A stretch of DNA of 64,000 bases from the NCBI GenBank assembly GCA_012719645.1, contig JAAXZX010000043.1, forward strand, positions 1-64,000. The letters are read 5' to 3'. The first letter of the stretch is position 1. Each line of letters starts with the position of its first letter. A program made the translations under genes and the position numbers. Positions 28,512 to 38,930 of the stretch are shown piece after piece. This DNA is from Clostridiaceae bacterium (GTDB taxonomy: Bacteria > Bacillota > Clostridia > DSM-8532). The notes under the pieces are model-generated. The model did no database searches and had not been told where the DNA came from. It saw only the letters and a list, made by a program, of their open reading frames with translations.

Positions 28512-29729
28512 ATGAAAATTATTCTGCCCGAAAAAATCCGCTCTATAATCTTTATCCTCAACCATGGCGGTTATTCCGCCCACGTCGTGGGAGGATGCCT
28601 CCGTGACATGCTCATGGGCAAGCAGCCCCATGATTGGGATATCACCACCTCCGCCAGGCCGGAACAGGTAAAGAGGCTGTTTGATATCACCCTGGATACC
28701 GGTCTGAAGCATGGCACGGTTACCGTAAATTATATGGGACAGTTATGTGAAATAACCACCTGGCGCACGGATATCAACTATTCAGATCATCGGCATCCTG
28801 AGCAGGTAAAGTTTACCGATTCTCTCAAATCCGACCTTGCCCGAAGGGACTTTACCATAAACGCCATGGCTTTTCATCCTGATGAAGGGATCATAGACCC
28901 TTTTGGCGGCATGGAGGACATCGGCAAAAGGCTCATCCGGCCGGTGGGAGACCCTGTAATTCGCTTCAGCGAAGACGCCCTGCGGATGCTCAGGGCTATC
29001 CGTTTCTCCGCACAACTGGGCTTTGATATAGAAAGCAGGACCTATGACGCAATAAAAAAACTCCACGATGACATCGCATATATAAGCTTTGAAAGGATCC
29101 GGGCCGAACTTGACAAGATCATGTCATCGGATCACCCTGAAAAGCTTGCCCTTGTCTGGGACACACGGCTGTCGGACCATATTTTCCCCGGCATACCTGC
29201 CTTTCCGGAATCATGCATGAAAGCATGCCAGACCTCTCATTCGGCCGGTGATCCGGTATTTATTCTCAGCAGCCTGTTTTACGGGGCATTTGACAGCGAC
29301 AGGGATAAACATGCCGGAACCCTTCTCAGGCGGCTGAAATATGATAACCGCACCATATCAGGAGTTAAGAACATCCTGTATGCCGCGGAGCTTCTGAAAA
29401 CGCCCACCGGGCGGAATACCAGGCTCGCATGCCGCATGTACGGCGTAAAAGCCGCAAAGGAGGCCGCAAATATCATGACGCTGTGCGGAGCCTGGCATAA
29501 TAAGGGTATCCTCGTCATCGACCCCTCTCAGATGGATGAGCCGGAACCGCTTCTCATCTCGGGCGCCGACCTTATAGGGCGGAGTATATGCGAAGGCAGG
29601 GAAACCGGCATCATTCTTTCGTTACTGGATCTGTGCCTTTGTGAAAATCCCCGGCTCAATGATCCCGAAACATTGCTCCTTCTTTCCGAAGGCTTTCACA
29701 GTATGCTCCACCGGTATAATCTGCTGTGA
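28512..29729 (+). CDS. cca: CCA tRNA nucleotidyltransferase / poly(A) polymerase family
   Basis: HVVGGCLRDMLMGKQPHDWDITTSARPEQV; RRDFTINAMAFHP; RMLRAIRFSAQLGF. Confidence 0.93.
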   Translation: MKIILPEKIRSIIFILNHGGYSAHVVGGCLRDMLMGKQPHDWDITTSARPEQVKRLFDITLDTGLKHGTVTVNYMGQLCEITTWRTDINYSDHRHPEQVKFTDSLKSDLARRDFTINAMAFHPDEGIIDPFGGMEDIGKRLIRPVGDPVIRFSEDALRMLRAIRFSAQLGFDIESRTYDAIKKLHDDIAYISFERIRAELDKIMSSDHPEKLALVWDTRLSDHIFPGIPAFPESCMKACQTSHSAGDPVFILSSLFYGAFDSDRDKHAGTLLRRLKYDNRTISGVKNILYAAELLKTPTGRNTRLACRMYGVKAAKEAANIMTLCGAWHNKGILVIDPSQMDEPEPLLISGADLIGRSICEGRETGIILSLLDLCLCENPRLNDPETLLLLSEGFHSMLHRYNLL

Positions 29730-29749
29730 TACCAATATTCTGCCCTGCG

Positions 29750-29782
29750 AAAAAGGGATTGACCAATAAAGCCAATCCCCTT
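29750..29782 (-). terminator. Intrinsic terminator of fba
   Basis: Minus strand AAGGGGATTGGC...GTCAATCCCTTTTT. Confidence 0.75.
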
Positions 29783-29814
29783 GTCGTCTTATTTGTTCAC
29801 TCCTCTGCGAAGGA

Positions 29815-30744
29815 TCATGCCTTTCCGGCGCAGCCAAGAACATTGATCAGCTTATGCTTCACCAGCTTCTTGATCTCTTCGCGTGCAGGGCCGAGGTACT
29901 TCCTGGGATCAAACTCAGAGGGGCTCTCGGCAAATACCTTGCGGATGGTGGCGGTCATAGCCAGGCGGAGGTCGGAGTCTATGTTGATCTTGCAAACCGC
30001 CATGGAAGCGGCCTTTCTCAGCATATCCTCGGGAACGCCCTTGGCACCGGGCATTTTACCGCCAAACGTGTTGATCTGGTCAACATATTCGGGTATTACC
30101 GATGACGCGCCGTGCAGCACGATGGGGAATCCGGGAAGCCTCTTCTGGACTTCTTCAAGGATATCAAAGCGGAGCTTCGCCTCGCCCTTGAACTTGTATG
30201 CGCCATGGCTGGTCCCGATGGCAATGGCCAGGGAATCAACACCGGTGCGGCTTACAAACTCCTCAACCTCGTCAGGCCTTGTAAATGCGGCATCCTCTTC
30301 GCTGACATTGACGGCATCCTCAATACCGGCAAGCCTGCCCAGTTCGCCCTCAACGGTTATTCCCCTTTCATGGGCATAATCCACGACCTTCTTGGTCAGG
30401 GCGATATTCTCTTCGAAGGGAAGATGGGATCCGTCGATCATGACCGAGGTAAAACCTCCGTCTATGCAGGATTTGCAGAGCTCAAAACTATCACCGTGAT
30501 CCAGGTGTACAGCGATGGGAAGGTCGGTTTCGATAAGGGCAGCCTCAATCAGCTTCATAAGGTAGGTATGCTTCGCATATTTGCGTGCTCCTGCTGAAAC
30601 CTGCAGAATAAGCGGAGCGTTAACCTCCTTGGCTGCTTCGGTGATCCCCTGAACGATCTCCATGTTGTTGACATTGAAGGCACCTATTGCATAACCGCCT
30701 TCATAAGCCTTTTTAAACATCTCGGTAGTGTTAACCAGCGGCAT
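29815..30744 (-). CDS. fba: Class II fructose-1,6-bisphosphate aldolase
   Basis: MPLVNTTEMFKKAYEGGYAIGAFNVNNMEI; HLDHGDSFE; VMIDGSHLPFEENI; ATG at 30744 with AAAGGAGAT RBS. Confidence 0.95.
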   Translation of the reverse strand: MPLVNTTEMFKKAYEGGYAIGAFNVNNMEIVQGITEAAKEVNAPLILQVSAGARKYAKHTYLMKLIEAALIETDLPIAVHLDHGDSFELCKSCIDGGFTSVMIDGSHLPFEENIALTKKVVDYAHERGITVEGELGRLAGIEDAVNVSEEDAAFTRPDEVEEFVSRTGVDSLAIAIGTSHGAYKFKGEAKLRFDILEEVQKRLPGFPIVLHGASSVIPEYVDQINTFGGKMPGAKGVPEDMLRKAASMAVCKINIDSDLRLAMTATIRKVFAESPSEFDPRKYLGPAREEIKKLVKHKLINVLGCAGKA

Positions 30745-30840
30745 TTTGTCATCTCCTTTGTTATATAAATTTGTGAAAAAATTCACATCATGCCATCACT
30801 ATTTTACCAGAATATCATAACAAATCAAGACTCTCCGAAC

Positions 30841-31158
30841 CTACAGCTCATCGACAAACTCGGAACTGTACCGGTTCCCGTCCAGGTACCTGATCCTGCA
30901 ATAACGGTCCTGGCTCGCTTTAATATAGAGGATTCCGGTTTTACGAATATCAATGCGTATCCTGTCAAACACATCAGCCTGGATCAGGTTCACGATCTCA
31001 GTGATATAATCAAGGGGATTGTGTTCTGTTTTGGCCTCAATAAGTATAGGTATCCCGCCGTCATTCTCAGGCTGCAGCACTGTAATATGCACGCTTCCGA
31101 TGTCATTCGCCCTGGATGTCGGATACAGGATATCACGCTCGAACATGGCCTGCTTCAT
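30841..31158 (-). CDS. Hypothetical protein (about 105 aa)
   Basis: ORF with GGAGGG RBS 8 nt before ATG at 31158; no family recognised. Confidence 0.55.
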   Translation of the reverse strand: MKQAMFERDILYPTSRANDIGSVHITVLQPENDGGIPILIEAKTEHNPLDYITEIVNLIQADVFDRIRIDIRKTGILYIKASQDRYCRIRYLDGNRYSSEFVDEL

Positions 31159-31427
31159 CTGCGTAACCCTCCGGAAAATAACTGCCAAACTTCACTAAAC
31201 AGTTTATACCATAGATGTTCCCGGTTCAAGTAGAATCGGCAGGATTTTATCGGCGCGCAAATGTTGCCGGCTCCATTGAGTCATGTTATTCTAATAGTAG
31301 GCTTGCTTTGCAAGACAGCTTTTATGCGTACAGATCAATTAATGGGGGGCTTGTTCAGTCCGGTATTATTATTTTTAAATATCCGGTCTTTTGTTTACAT
31401 GGGTCAAAACATCAGGTAGGTGCTATT

Positions 31428-32594
31428 ATGAAGTACAGGAATTTCGGAAAATGCGGTTTTCAGGTTTCGGCGCTGGGATTCGGAACCATGCGTTTTCCCA
31501 CAGATGAAAAGGTCAGTGAAAATGTCGGGGACAGGTTCAGCAATAATATAGTCGAGCCCGAGGCCATCCGCATGATCCGTTATGCCATAGATCACGGTGT
31601 GAATTATGTTGATACTGCTTACGGCTACCATGGCGGATTCAGTGAGGTTGTTACCGGTAAGGCATTAAAGGACGGCTACAGGGAAAAAGTGCTCCTGGCC
31701 ACCAAGTCCCCCATATGGTTTATTGAAAAGCCCGAGGATTTTGACAGGCTCCTGGATGAACAGCTTAAAAAACTTCAGACAGATGTTATTGACTGCTACT
31801 TGCTCCACAGCCTTTCCGGTGACCGGTGGCGCGATACCGTCCTGAAGCACGACCTTATCCGTAAGGGTGAAGAGGCGAAGAAAGCGGGAAAGATCAGGTA
31901 TTTCGGGTTCTCCTTCCATGACGGTCCGGCTGCCTTTAAGGAGATTGTGGATTACTATGACAAATGGGATTTCTGCCAGATCCAGTATAACTATATGGAC
32001 ATCAACAACCAGGCCGGCGTCGAAGGCTTGAAATACGCGGCTTCGAAAGGGTTGGCCGTAGTTATAATGGAACCCCTCCTGGGGGGCCGCCTGGCCAATC
32101 CGCCAAAGGATGTGCTTGAAGTCTTCAAATCAAGCGGCAAAAAGGATACTCCCGCTTCCTGGGCCCTTAAATGGTTGTGGGACCAGCCCGAGGTATCTGT
32201 GGTGCTAAGCGGCATGAGCAATATGCAGCAGGTTATGGAGAACATTGAAACGGCAGAAAACTCCGGAATCGGCCTTTTTACAAAAGATGACCATGAAATC
32301 ATCGCAAAGGTCCGCGCCTGCTTCGAGGGAAGGGCAAGCATACCCTGCACCAAATGCAGCTACTGTATGCCTTGTCCCAACAATGTGGACATTCCCGGAA
32401 ACTTTGAACTGTACAACGAGATCGTGATCTATGACGATCCAGGGACACCGCGCAATTCCTATAAGCATTTCTTCGATGAGGATTCCAAGGCATACCATTG
32501 CATCGGCTGCAGGGTCTGCGAGGAAAAATGCCCGCAGCACATCCCCATCAGCGAATGGATGCCTGAAGTCCATGCGGCGTTGTCGGACGAATAA
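31428..32594 (+). CDS. Aldo/keto reductase with C-terminal 4Fe-4S cluster motifs
   Basis: MKYRNFGKCGFQVSALGFGTMRFP; CTKCSYCMPCPNNVDIP and CIGCRVCEEKCPQHIPI; AGGTAGG upstream of ATG 31428. Confidence 0.93.
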   Translation: MKYRNFGKCGFQVSALGFGTMRFPTDEKVSENVGDRFSNNIVEPEAIRMIRYAIDHGVNYVDTAYGYHGGFSEVVTGKALKDGYREKVLLATKSPIWFIEKPEDFDRLLDEQLKKLQTDVIDCYLLHSLSGDRWRDTVLKHDLIRKGEEAKKAGKIRYFGFSFHDGPAAFKEIVDYYDKWDFCQIQYNYMDINNQAGVEGLKYAASKGLAVVIMEPLLGGRLANPPKDVLEVFKSSGKKDTPASWALKWLWDQPEVSVVLSGMSNMQQVMENIETAENSGIGLFTKDDHEIIAKVRACFEGRASIPCTKCSYCMPCPNNVDIPGNFELYNEIVIYDDPGTPRNSYKHFFDEDSKAYHCIGCRVCEEKCPQHIPISEWMPEVHAALSDE

Positions 32595-32620
32595 AAACAC
32601 ATAAAACAGCAATATGACAG

Positions 32621-32650
32621 AGGCAGACCACGGGTCTGCCTTTATTTTTG
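32621..32650 (+). terminator. Intrinsic terminator after aldo/keto reductase gene
   Basis: AGGCAGACCACGGGTCTGCCTTTATTTTT. Confidence 0.75.
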
Positions 32651-32667
32651 CTTTTGGAAGCATGGGG

Positions 32668-32718
32668 TTGACAAATCCTGCATATTATTTTAATATCATA
32701 TTGATATCAAAATGATAG
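32668..32718 (+). promoter_or_regulatory. Consensus promoter with overlapping TGATAT-type palindromic operator
   Basis: TTGACA (32668-32673)-N17-TAATAT (32691-32696); ATATCA-TAT-TGATATCA-AAA-TGATAG at 32693-32718. Confidence 0.75.
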
Positions 32719-32746
32719 ATTACCTTTTGAAAGGGGGATAACGGTT

Positions 32747-33805
32747 TTGGTGAAAATGAATAACACAGAGCAAAAACAGATGATCTATGAGGAAATACCG
32801 GCAAAGCACAAAAGCGGAATGGTCATGCTCGTACTGAATATCCTTCTTATGATTGTATCCGTTGTGATAATCATCTGGGGCGCCTTCATCCTTGGCAGAA
32901 AGGGCCCGCCGGCCCTGGGCGCCGTGATGTTGACGGCAGGCACCCTGTATTCCTGCGTAGCAGGACCCATCCTGTTCGCCGGACTCAAGGTGCTAAAGCC
33001 CAATGAGGCGTATGTCCTGACCCTGTTCGGAAACTACTACGGTACGCTCAGAGGCCCGGGATTCTTCTTTGTAAACCCGTTTACCACAGCCTTCAACCCA
33101 TCAACACCAGCTACTTCCACCGGCAAGCTGGGGGCGGCTGATAACGTGACTCCCATTGCAAAAGCAACCCTGGGGGACGCAGCGATCGCCTTGAATGCCT
33201 ACAAACCCGGAAGGAAGAAGATATCCCTGAAAGCCATGACGCTGAGCAATGATAAGCAGAAAATCAACGATCAACTGGGAAATCCTATCATTATCAGCAT
33301 CGTGGTGATATGGAGGGTTGTGAATACCGCAAAGGCGGTCTTTAATGTGGACAACTATACCGAGTACCTGTCCATCCAGGCCGATGCTGCCCTGCGCAAC
33401 ATAGTCAGGCTTTACCCCTACGACATCTCCCTGGAAGACAATAACGAGAAATCACTCCGCGGAAGCAGCCAGGAGGTAGCCGACAGGATCAAGGACGAAC
33501 TGCAGTCAAAGGTGGATATTGCCGGCCTTGAGATCCTGGAGGCTCGAATCACGCATCTGGCCTATGCCCCCGAGATCGCAGCAGCCATGCTCCAGCGCCA
33601 GCAGGCAACGGCCATCATCGACGCAAGGCAGATGATCGTGGAAGGCGCTGTCGGGATGGTGGAAATGGCCCTCTCCAAGCTGAGCGAGAACAATGTTGTC
33701 CATCTGGATGAGGAACGAAAGGCGGCGATGGTAAGCAACCTTTTAGTCGTGCTCTGCGGAAACCGTGACGCACAGCCCGTTGTAAACAGCGGATCATTGT
33801 ATTGA
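32747..33805 (+). CDS. SPFH domain (stomatin/prohibitin/flotillin-like) membrane protein
   Basis: Two N-terminal TM segments then [23 protein letters not shown] and SPFH core ...[39 protein letters not shown]; start may be GTG/ATG nearby. Confidence 0.92.
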   Translation: MVKMNNTEQKQMIYEEIPAKHKSGMVMLVLNILLMIVSVVIIIWGAFILGRKGPPALGAVMLTAGTLYSCVAGPILFAGLKVLKPNEAYVLTLFGNYYGTLRGPGFFFVNPFTTAFNPSTPATSTGKLGAADNVTPIAKATLGDAAIALNAYKPGRKKISLKAMTLSNDKQKINDQLGNPIIISIVVIWRVVNTAKAVFNVDNYTEYLSIQADAALRNIVRLYPYDISLEDNNEKSLRGSSQEVADRIKDELQSKVDIAGLEILEARITHLAYAPEIAAAMLQRQQATAIIDARQMIVEGAVGMVEMALSKLSENNVVHLDEERKAAMVSNLLVVLCGNRDAQPVVNSGSLY

Positions 33806-33839
33806 CGATGGTTATTCTGTCTGAAAGGATTGGTGAGCA

Positions 33840-34052
33840 TTGGAGGAAAAGGATACCAAAAAGAAACAGTTGCTGCTCCGGCTGTCACCGTCCCTGTGGA
33901 ATGAGCTTGCGGCCTGGGCCGCGGATGAATTCAGATCCATTAACGGGCAAATAGAATACCTGCTGAACGAATGCGTCAAACAGCGCAGAAGATCCAGGGA
34001 AAAGGCCAGGGAAGAGAATCCTGACGGGGGGTCCGGCTTCGATATCCAATAA
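33840..34052 (+). CDS. Small ribbon-helix-helix (Arc-like) DNA-binding protein
   Basis: [44 protein letters not shown] start preceded by AAAGGA. Confidence 0.8.
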   Translation: MEEKDTKKKQLLLRLSPSLWNELAAWAADEFRSINGQIEYLLNECVKQRRRSREKAREENPDGGSGFDIQ

Positions 34053-34078
34053 ACACACCGGTGTTATTCCGTATACGC

Positions 34079-34108
34079 AAAACAGACTGCCTCTTCGGCA
34101 GTCTGTTT
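34079..34108 (+). terminator. Intrinsic (bidirectional-looking) terminator
   Basis: AAAACAGACTGCCTCTTCGGCAGTCTGTTT. Confidence 0.75.
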
Positions 34109-34151
34109 GCACAGATATACTAGTTTGGGGTGACAATCTGGTACGAATGAT

Positions 34152-36398
34152 CTACTTTACAGTACCAAGGCTGAATTCCTTCTCAATTCCCTTAACTACG
34201 TTGCCTGAAAAATCGGTCAGCTCTGATACCTTGAGCGTATACGCGGTATTGTATTCCAGCGAATCAAACTTGAGTATCACGGTTACAGGATCGATGTAAA
34301 TTACGCTTACGGGCACTTTTCTGACGCTGACAAAATTATTTGTGCTGTATTCCAGGACGAAGTTTGCAGGAAGCAGGTTATTGGCGCTGAAACCTATTTC
34401 CTGTGAAAGCGTCAGCTTAACTGCGTCGGTGGATATGGCAACAGCTTCCACGATTTCATTGGCAGGACGGTTTTTATCGGTTCCGGCAAACTGCCTGCTT
34501 ACGGTTTCAATCCTATTTCCAAGGAAATCCTTTATCTTGGTGCTATCAACCCTGACCGTGTATTCATATTGTTTTAGCAGCTTGTCTGAGTTTTGCAGAT
34601 ACAGTTTTACCTTATATGGGCTGCTCGCGTCATAATATGCCTTCACGGGACGTATTCCCGCAGAACTGCCATACCTGGTTATGGTATAATTTGCCGCGTC
34701 CGCTGCCGCTTCCGGATTCAGAGGCCTGTTGAAGACGAGCACAACGGTCTGGTTATCCTGTGCTGTGGCCGAAGTCAGCTGGAACTTGGCCGAGGAGCCA
34801 TAGTCAGCCTTGAAGGTATAGACTTTTTCGGTTATGTATTCCTGCCGAGTAATATCGTTGAGGTTATTGATCGTCAGGAAATATGTGCCGTTTTTGACCA
34901 TTTCCTTTCCAAGCTTAAGATAGAGGGAATGGCCGTTGGAATCAATTGTAGTACCGGTTATGGGAACAGGCTGTTCTTTATCATCGGTCAGGTAGAAGTT
35001 GAATACCTGCCTGGCCAGGAACGGGTTGATCTCCTTGCTAAAGGTAATTATCATGGTGCTTGCGTCAACCGCTGCCATCTCAACCATTTCGAACTTGGTT
35101 TTCTGACCGTCCCCGGCAACAAACTTCATGCTGTCGCCTTCCCCGTCGTTGAGCCTGACACCGTAGGCGCTCATCATGTCTCCGTCAATGGACAGGGTAT
35201 ATACTTCCCCCTGTTTAAGCAGATCACTGTCAAGGCTCAATAGAATCCCGGTATTGTCGGAATTCAGAACACCGGCCTTGATCCTGCCCAGCCTGCCGTC
35301 GGCGATAACAGTGTTTTCCTGGAGCAGCAGGTAATACAGGGGTACCTCGCTGTTAATGGAAAGAGGATGAGTAAAATAGACCTTAAGGCTTCTCTGGTTG
35401 ACAGGCTCTATCCTGCTGATGCGGAAGAAGCTGGAAGTCACCTTCTGGACCCCAAAGCCCTGAAACAGTTTCATAAGCTTGCTGGTTACATTGCCCTGCC
35501 TGTCCCTTACATCATGCAGTTCGATGATATAATCCGTTCCCTCTTTCAGAGGATCGGTCCTGACAACCACGATATCGCCATCTATGCTATCAACGCTGCA
35601 TGTAATGTCAGTATCGGCGTCTGAGTAGATCAAGACACCGCCTACCGATTGAACAGGCTCGTTCAGGATTACCTGGATCTTGTTCAGGTCAAGGCTTTCA
35701 ACGCTTTTTATATCTGTGAATACCGTATCGACAATTATACCCAATGCCATTGCCTGGAGCCGGGTCACAACCCCCTCGTCGATCATTTTCTGGAGGAGGA
35801 TCTTATCCTTGCCCTTGCATTCCATGGTAAGGGCCCTGTACATAATCTCCACGGCGCTGCCGCGGGTGGCTGTGGGGTTTGCGCTGGCCCGGTCGATGTA
35901 TTCCGTGATAGTTATCAGGCCTGTCTCCCTTGCCTTATCGTAGGCCGTATCCAGTGTGAAATCGGTACCCGGAACGTAATCCAGGGCTTTAAGAATCATC
36001 CCTATGAACTCTTTATCAGTTATAAAGTCAAGGGGTTTGAACTGGCTGGATGTTTGAAGAATGAATCCGTTCTGGTAGCAATAACCGATGAACGGCGCAT
36101 ACCATTCTGTGGAAGGAACATCGGTATAGGGAGTGGAGCTGAAAAAGGACTTGTTCTGGTTGACATAATCTCCTTTTCCGATCAGCCGGACAATGAAAGT
36201 TGCCGCTTCATTCCGTCTGAGGGGATTTTCAAGGTAGTATTCTCCGTTGACTCCGCTGATAATCTTCAGACTGCCCAGTACAGCCGCCTTTTCCTGCGTG
36301 GTTCTTTCTGTCGTTTGCGCCGCTGCCGGAACGATCGATACCAGCATAACGGCAATAACAAGCATAATGAACGGTAGTTTTTTTACAATTCTCATCAT
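34152..36398 (-). CDS. Large secreted surface protein, SLH-like N-terminus plus repeated Ig-like domains
   Basis: Signal peptide; SLH-like NPLRRNEAATFIVRLIG, repeats of ..VxLxFxxPLN.. beta-sandwich type. Confidence 0.75.
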   Translation of the reverse strand: MMRIVKKLPFIMLVIAVMLVSIVPAAAQTTERTTQEKAAVLGSLKIISGVNGEYYLENPLRRNEAATFIVRLIGKGDYVNQNKSFFSSTPYTDVPSTEWYAPFIGYCYQNGFILQTSSQFKPLDFITDKEFIGMILKALDYVPGTDFTLDTAYDKARETGLITITEYIDRASANPTATRGSAVEIMYRALTMECKGKDKILLQKMIDEGVVTRLQAMALGIIVDTVFTDIKSVESLDLNKIQVILNEPVQSVGGVLIYSDADTDITCSVDSIDGDIVVVRTDPLKEGTDYIIELHDVRDRQGNVTSKLMKLFQGFGVQKVTSSFFRISRIEPVNQRSLKVYFTHPLSINSEVPLYYLLLQENTVIADGRLGRIKAGVLNSDNTGILLSLDSDLLKQGEVYTLSIDGDMMSAYGVRLNDGEGDSMKFVAGDGQKTKFEMVEMAAVDASTMIITFSKEINPFLARQVFNFYLTDDKEQPVPITGTTIDSNGHSLYLKLGKEMVKNGTYFLTINNLNDITRQEYITEKVYTFKADYGSSAKFQLTSATAQDNQTVVLVFNRPLNPEAAADAANYTITRYGSSAGIRPVKAYYDASSPYKVKLYLQNSDKLLKQYEYTVRVDSTKIKDFLGNRIETVSRQFAGTDKNRPANEIVEAVAISTDAVKLTLSQEIGFSANNLLPANFVLEYSTNNFVSVRKVPVSVIYIDPVTVILKFDSLEYNTAYTLKVSELTDFSGNVVKGIEKEFSLGTVK

Positions 36399-36615
36399 TC
36401 GTACGCCCCTTTACCAGTAATCTATTAATATTTTATCATAATTATCTGAAGGAACATATATATTTTCAGCAAAATTTGTCAGCAGGGACATATCTCTGCC
36501 GGATCACGACGGTAATCAAAACCGGCCTGGCACAGGCAAGGGACGGACACTGGATGCTGTCCCGGTCCGCCCCTTTATCCCCAGGGCCAATGCATGCCTT
36601 ACGGCATAAGGCCTG

Positions 36616-38250
36616 TTATTCCATCATCATTTCCACAAGGCTGAGGAACTCCGTCTTGTAAGGATCAGCTTTCACCGAGGGCAGGTTTGCAATCCTGCCA
36701 TAGACATTTTCATAGCTCGCATTGCCCTTGTACCGGGAATCTCTCAGCAGCATCCCAAACTCGGCGACCGCGGAGGCAAAAGCGAATGATTCCGAAGGAA
36801 CAGCGCTTTCTTTTGAAGAATCAACCACAAAGTCAAGAAGCTTGCTCCGGTCCTGGTCAGGCTCCTTGTAGCGGATCTTTATGCTCAGCCATTCATCGCT
36901 TTCCACTACCTGGGTCTGCTGATACTTCAAATCAGTGCCTGGCACCTCCGCATCAGAGTCGGCGGGTATGATTTCATACAAGGCTGTAACACGGTGTCCT
37001 GCCCCCATTTCGCCGGCGTCCCTGGTATCATCGTCAAAATCCTCATCGTTGAGCATCCTGTTCTCGTAGCCCAGCAGCCGGTATCCCTTAACCATGGCAG
37101 GATTGAACTCCACCTGCAGTTTTACGTCCTTGGCAATGGTCAGGAGCGTGCCTCCCATCTCCTCCACCAGCACCTTTCTGGCTTCCAGTATGGTGTCAAT
37201 GTAGGCATAGTTTCCATTGCCGTTGTCCGCAAGAGCCTCCATCTTGTTGTCCTTTACGTTGCCCGTTCCAAATCCGAGGACAGACAGGAAAATACCTTTA
37301 TCACGCTCTTTCTCTATGAGGCGGACGAGCTCGCCCTCGCTGGACACACCCACGTTAAAATCACCGTCGGTAGCCAGTATGACCCTGTTGTTCCCGTTTT
37401 TAATGAAGTTTTTATGGGCAATCTGATAGGCTGTCTTAATCCCTGCTGCTCCAGCGGTGGAGCCACCTGCCTCCAGTTCCTGGATGGCTTGTGAAATAGC
37501 CAGTTTCTCATCGCCGGAGGCGCCGTCCAATACTACGGTGTCATTTCCTGCGTAGGTTACTATTGATATGCGGTCATAGGGCCGCAGGTTTTCAACGAGC
37601 ATAAGGAAGGCTTCCTTTACCAGCGGCAGTTTGTTTTCGGCCATCATGGACCCTGAAACATCAATCAGGAAGACCAGGTTGGAGGGGGGTATATTCTCCA
37701 TATCAACCTCTTTGCCCTTAAGGCCGATCAGCAGGAGTTTGTTTTCCTCATTCCAGGGACATGTGCTGATCTCGGTGGTTACCGAAAAGGGAACATCACC
37801 TTCGGGCAGCGGGTAGTCATACCCAAAATAGTTGATCATCTCTTCAATGCGTACGGCGTCGGGCGGGACAGTCCCGCTTTGCATGATGTATCTTCTCACA
37901 TTGGCATAGGAAGCAGTATCCACATCAATCGAGAAGGTTGACAGGGGCTCGGACAGGGGTGAAACAAAACCCCTCTCTGCTATCGGGTTGTATTCTTCGG
38001 TGTTGAACTCGGGAAGCTCATACTCAGGAAGTCCATACTCGGGTTTATTTTGCGGAAAGTATTTCATGCCCATGTCACTGTCGGTGCCGGTAAGCATATA
38101 GCTATAACCGTCAGTACTTTTGGACATTGATGGCTTCATTGAGACGTCCGCCGTAAGCCCGGATAATTTTCTTTCGGTTCCGCAGGATGCGAACAGAAAT
38201 GCTGTCACAAGGAGAAAAGCGATCACTGAAGTTATTTTTCTCTTTAACAT
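36616..38250 (-). CDS. VWA domain lipoprotein (YfbK-like, with DUF3520-like C-terminus)
   Basis: Lipobox LFASC; MIDAS motif DVSGSM; DVDTASYANVRRYI. Confidence 0.9.
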   Translation of the reverse strand: MLKRKITSVIAFLLVTAFLFASCGTERKLSGLTADVSMKPSMSKSTDGYSYMLTGTDSDMGMKYFPQNKPEYGLPEYELPEFNTEEYNPIAERGFVSPLSEPLSTFSIDVDTASYANVRRYIMQSGTVPPDAVRIEEMINYFGYDYPLPEGDVPFSVTTEISTCPWNEENKLLLIGLKGKEVDMENIPPSNLVFLIDVSGSMMAENKLPLVKEAFLMLVENLRPYDRISIVTYAGNDTVVLDGASGDEKLAISQAIQELEAGGSTAGAAGIKTAYQIAHKNFIKNGNNRVILATDGDFNVGVSSEGELVRLIEKERDKGIFLSVLGFGTGNVKDNKMEALADNGNGNYAYIDTILEARKVLVEEMGGTLLTIAKDVKLQVEFNPAMVKGYRLLGYENRMLNDEDFDDDTRDAGEMGAGHRVTALYEIIPADSDAEVPGTDLKYQQTQVVESDEWLSIKIRYKEPDQDRSKLLDFVVDSSKESAVPSESFAFASAVAEFGMLLRDSRYKGNASYENVYGRIANLPSVKADPYKTEFLSLVEMMME

Positions 38251-38328
38251 GACAATTCCTCCTTTTATCTTTTTATTGCTCTCTGCAACATTAGACTGGA
38301 GGAATTTTCATGTGGTTCATTATTTTAT

Positions 38329-38922
38329 TCAAATATATCCGGAAAGCAGACCGGCTATCTTTTGCCTCAGGGTTTCCAGGTCGCCATTGTTTTCAATGAC
38401 CGCATCGGCCAGCCTGATGTATTCTTCCTGGGGAAGCTGCGAACGGATCCGGCTTTCGGCTTCGGCCCGGTCCATTCCGCTCCGCGCCATGATCCGCCTG
38501 ATCCTTTCCTCCTCGGGGCACACCACCACCCATACGGCATCAACGATATCCAAAAATCCGCGACGTACCGGGATGGGAACATCCAGGACCACAATGCCGT
38601 CGTATCCCGCTTCACGCAGGGTGCTGATCCTTTTCTCCATCTCATGTATAACCCGGGCATGAATGATCGCCTCAAGCTTTCGGCGCCTCTCTTCCGAGTT
38701 GAAGACCATACTGGCCAGCTTTTTCCGGTCAATGGTTTCATCGGGCAGAACAACCTCCTGCCCGAAATAATCGATGATCTCCTTCCAGGCAGGCTCGCCG
38801 GGCTGGGTCACCTTTCTTGATATATGGTCCGCATCGATGACCTCTGCCCCCATCTCCTTCAGGATAGCCGAAACCGTCGTTTTCCCGGCCCCTATGCCGC
38901 CGGTCACTCCGATTATCTGCAT
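38329..38922 (-). CDS. coaE: Dephospho-CoA kinase
   Basis: IGVTGGIGAGKTTVSAILKEMGAEVIDADHISRKV. Confidence 0.95.
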   Translation of the reverse strand: MQIIGVTGGIGAGKTTVSAILKEMGAEVIDADHISRKVTQPGEPAWKEIIDYFGQEVVLPDETIDRKKLASMVFNSEERRRKLEAIIHARVIHEMEKRISTLREAGYDGIVVLDVPIPVRRGFLDIVDAVWVVVCPEEERIRRIMARSGMDRAEAESRIRSQLPQEEYIRLADAVIENNGDLETLRQKIAGLLSGYI

Positions 38923-38930
38923 GATTACCT

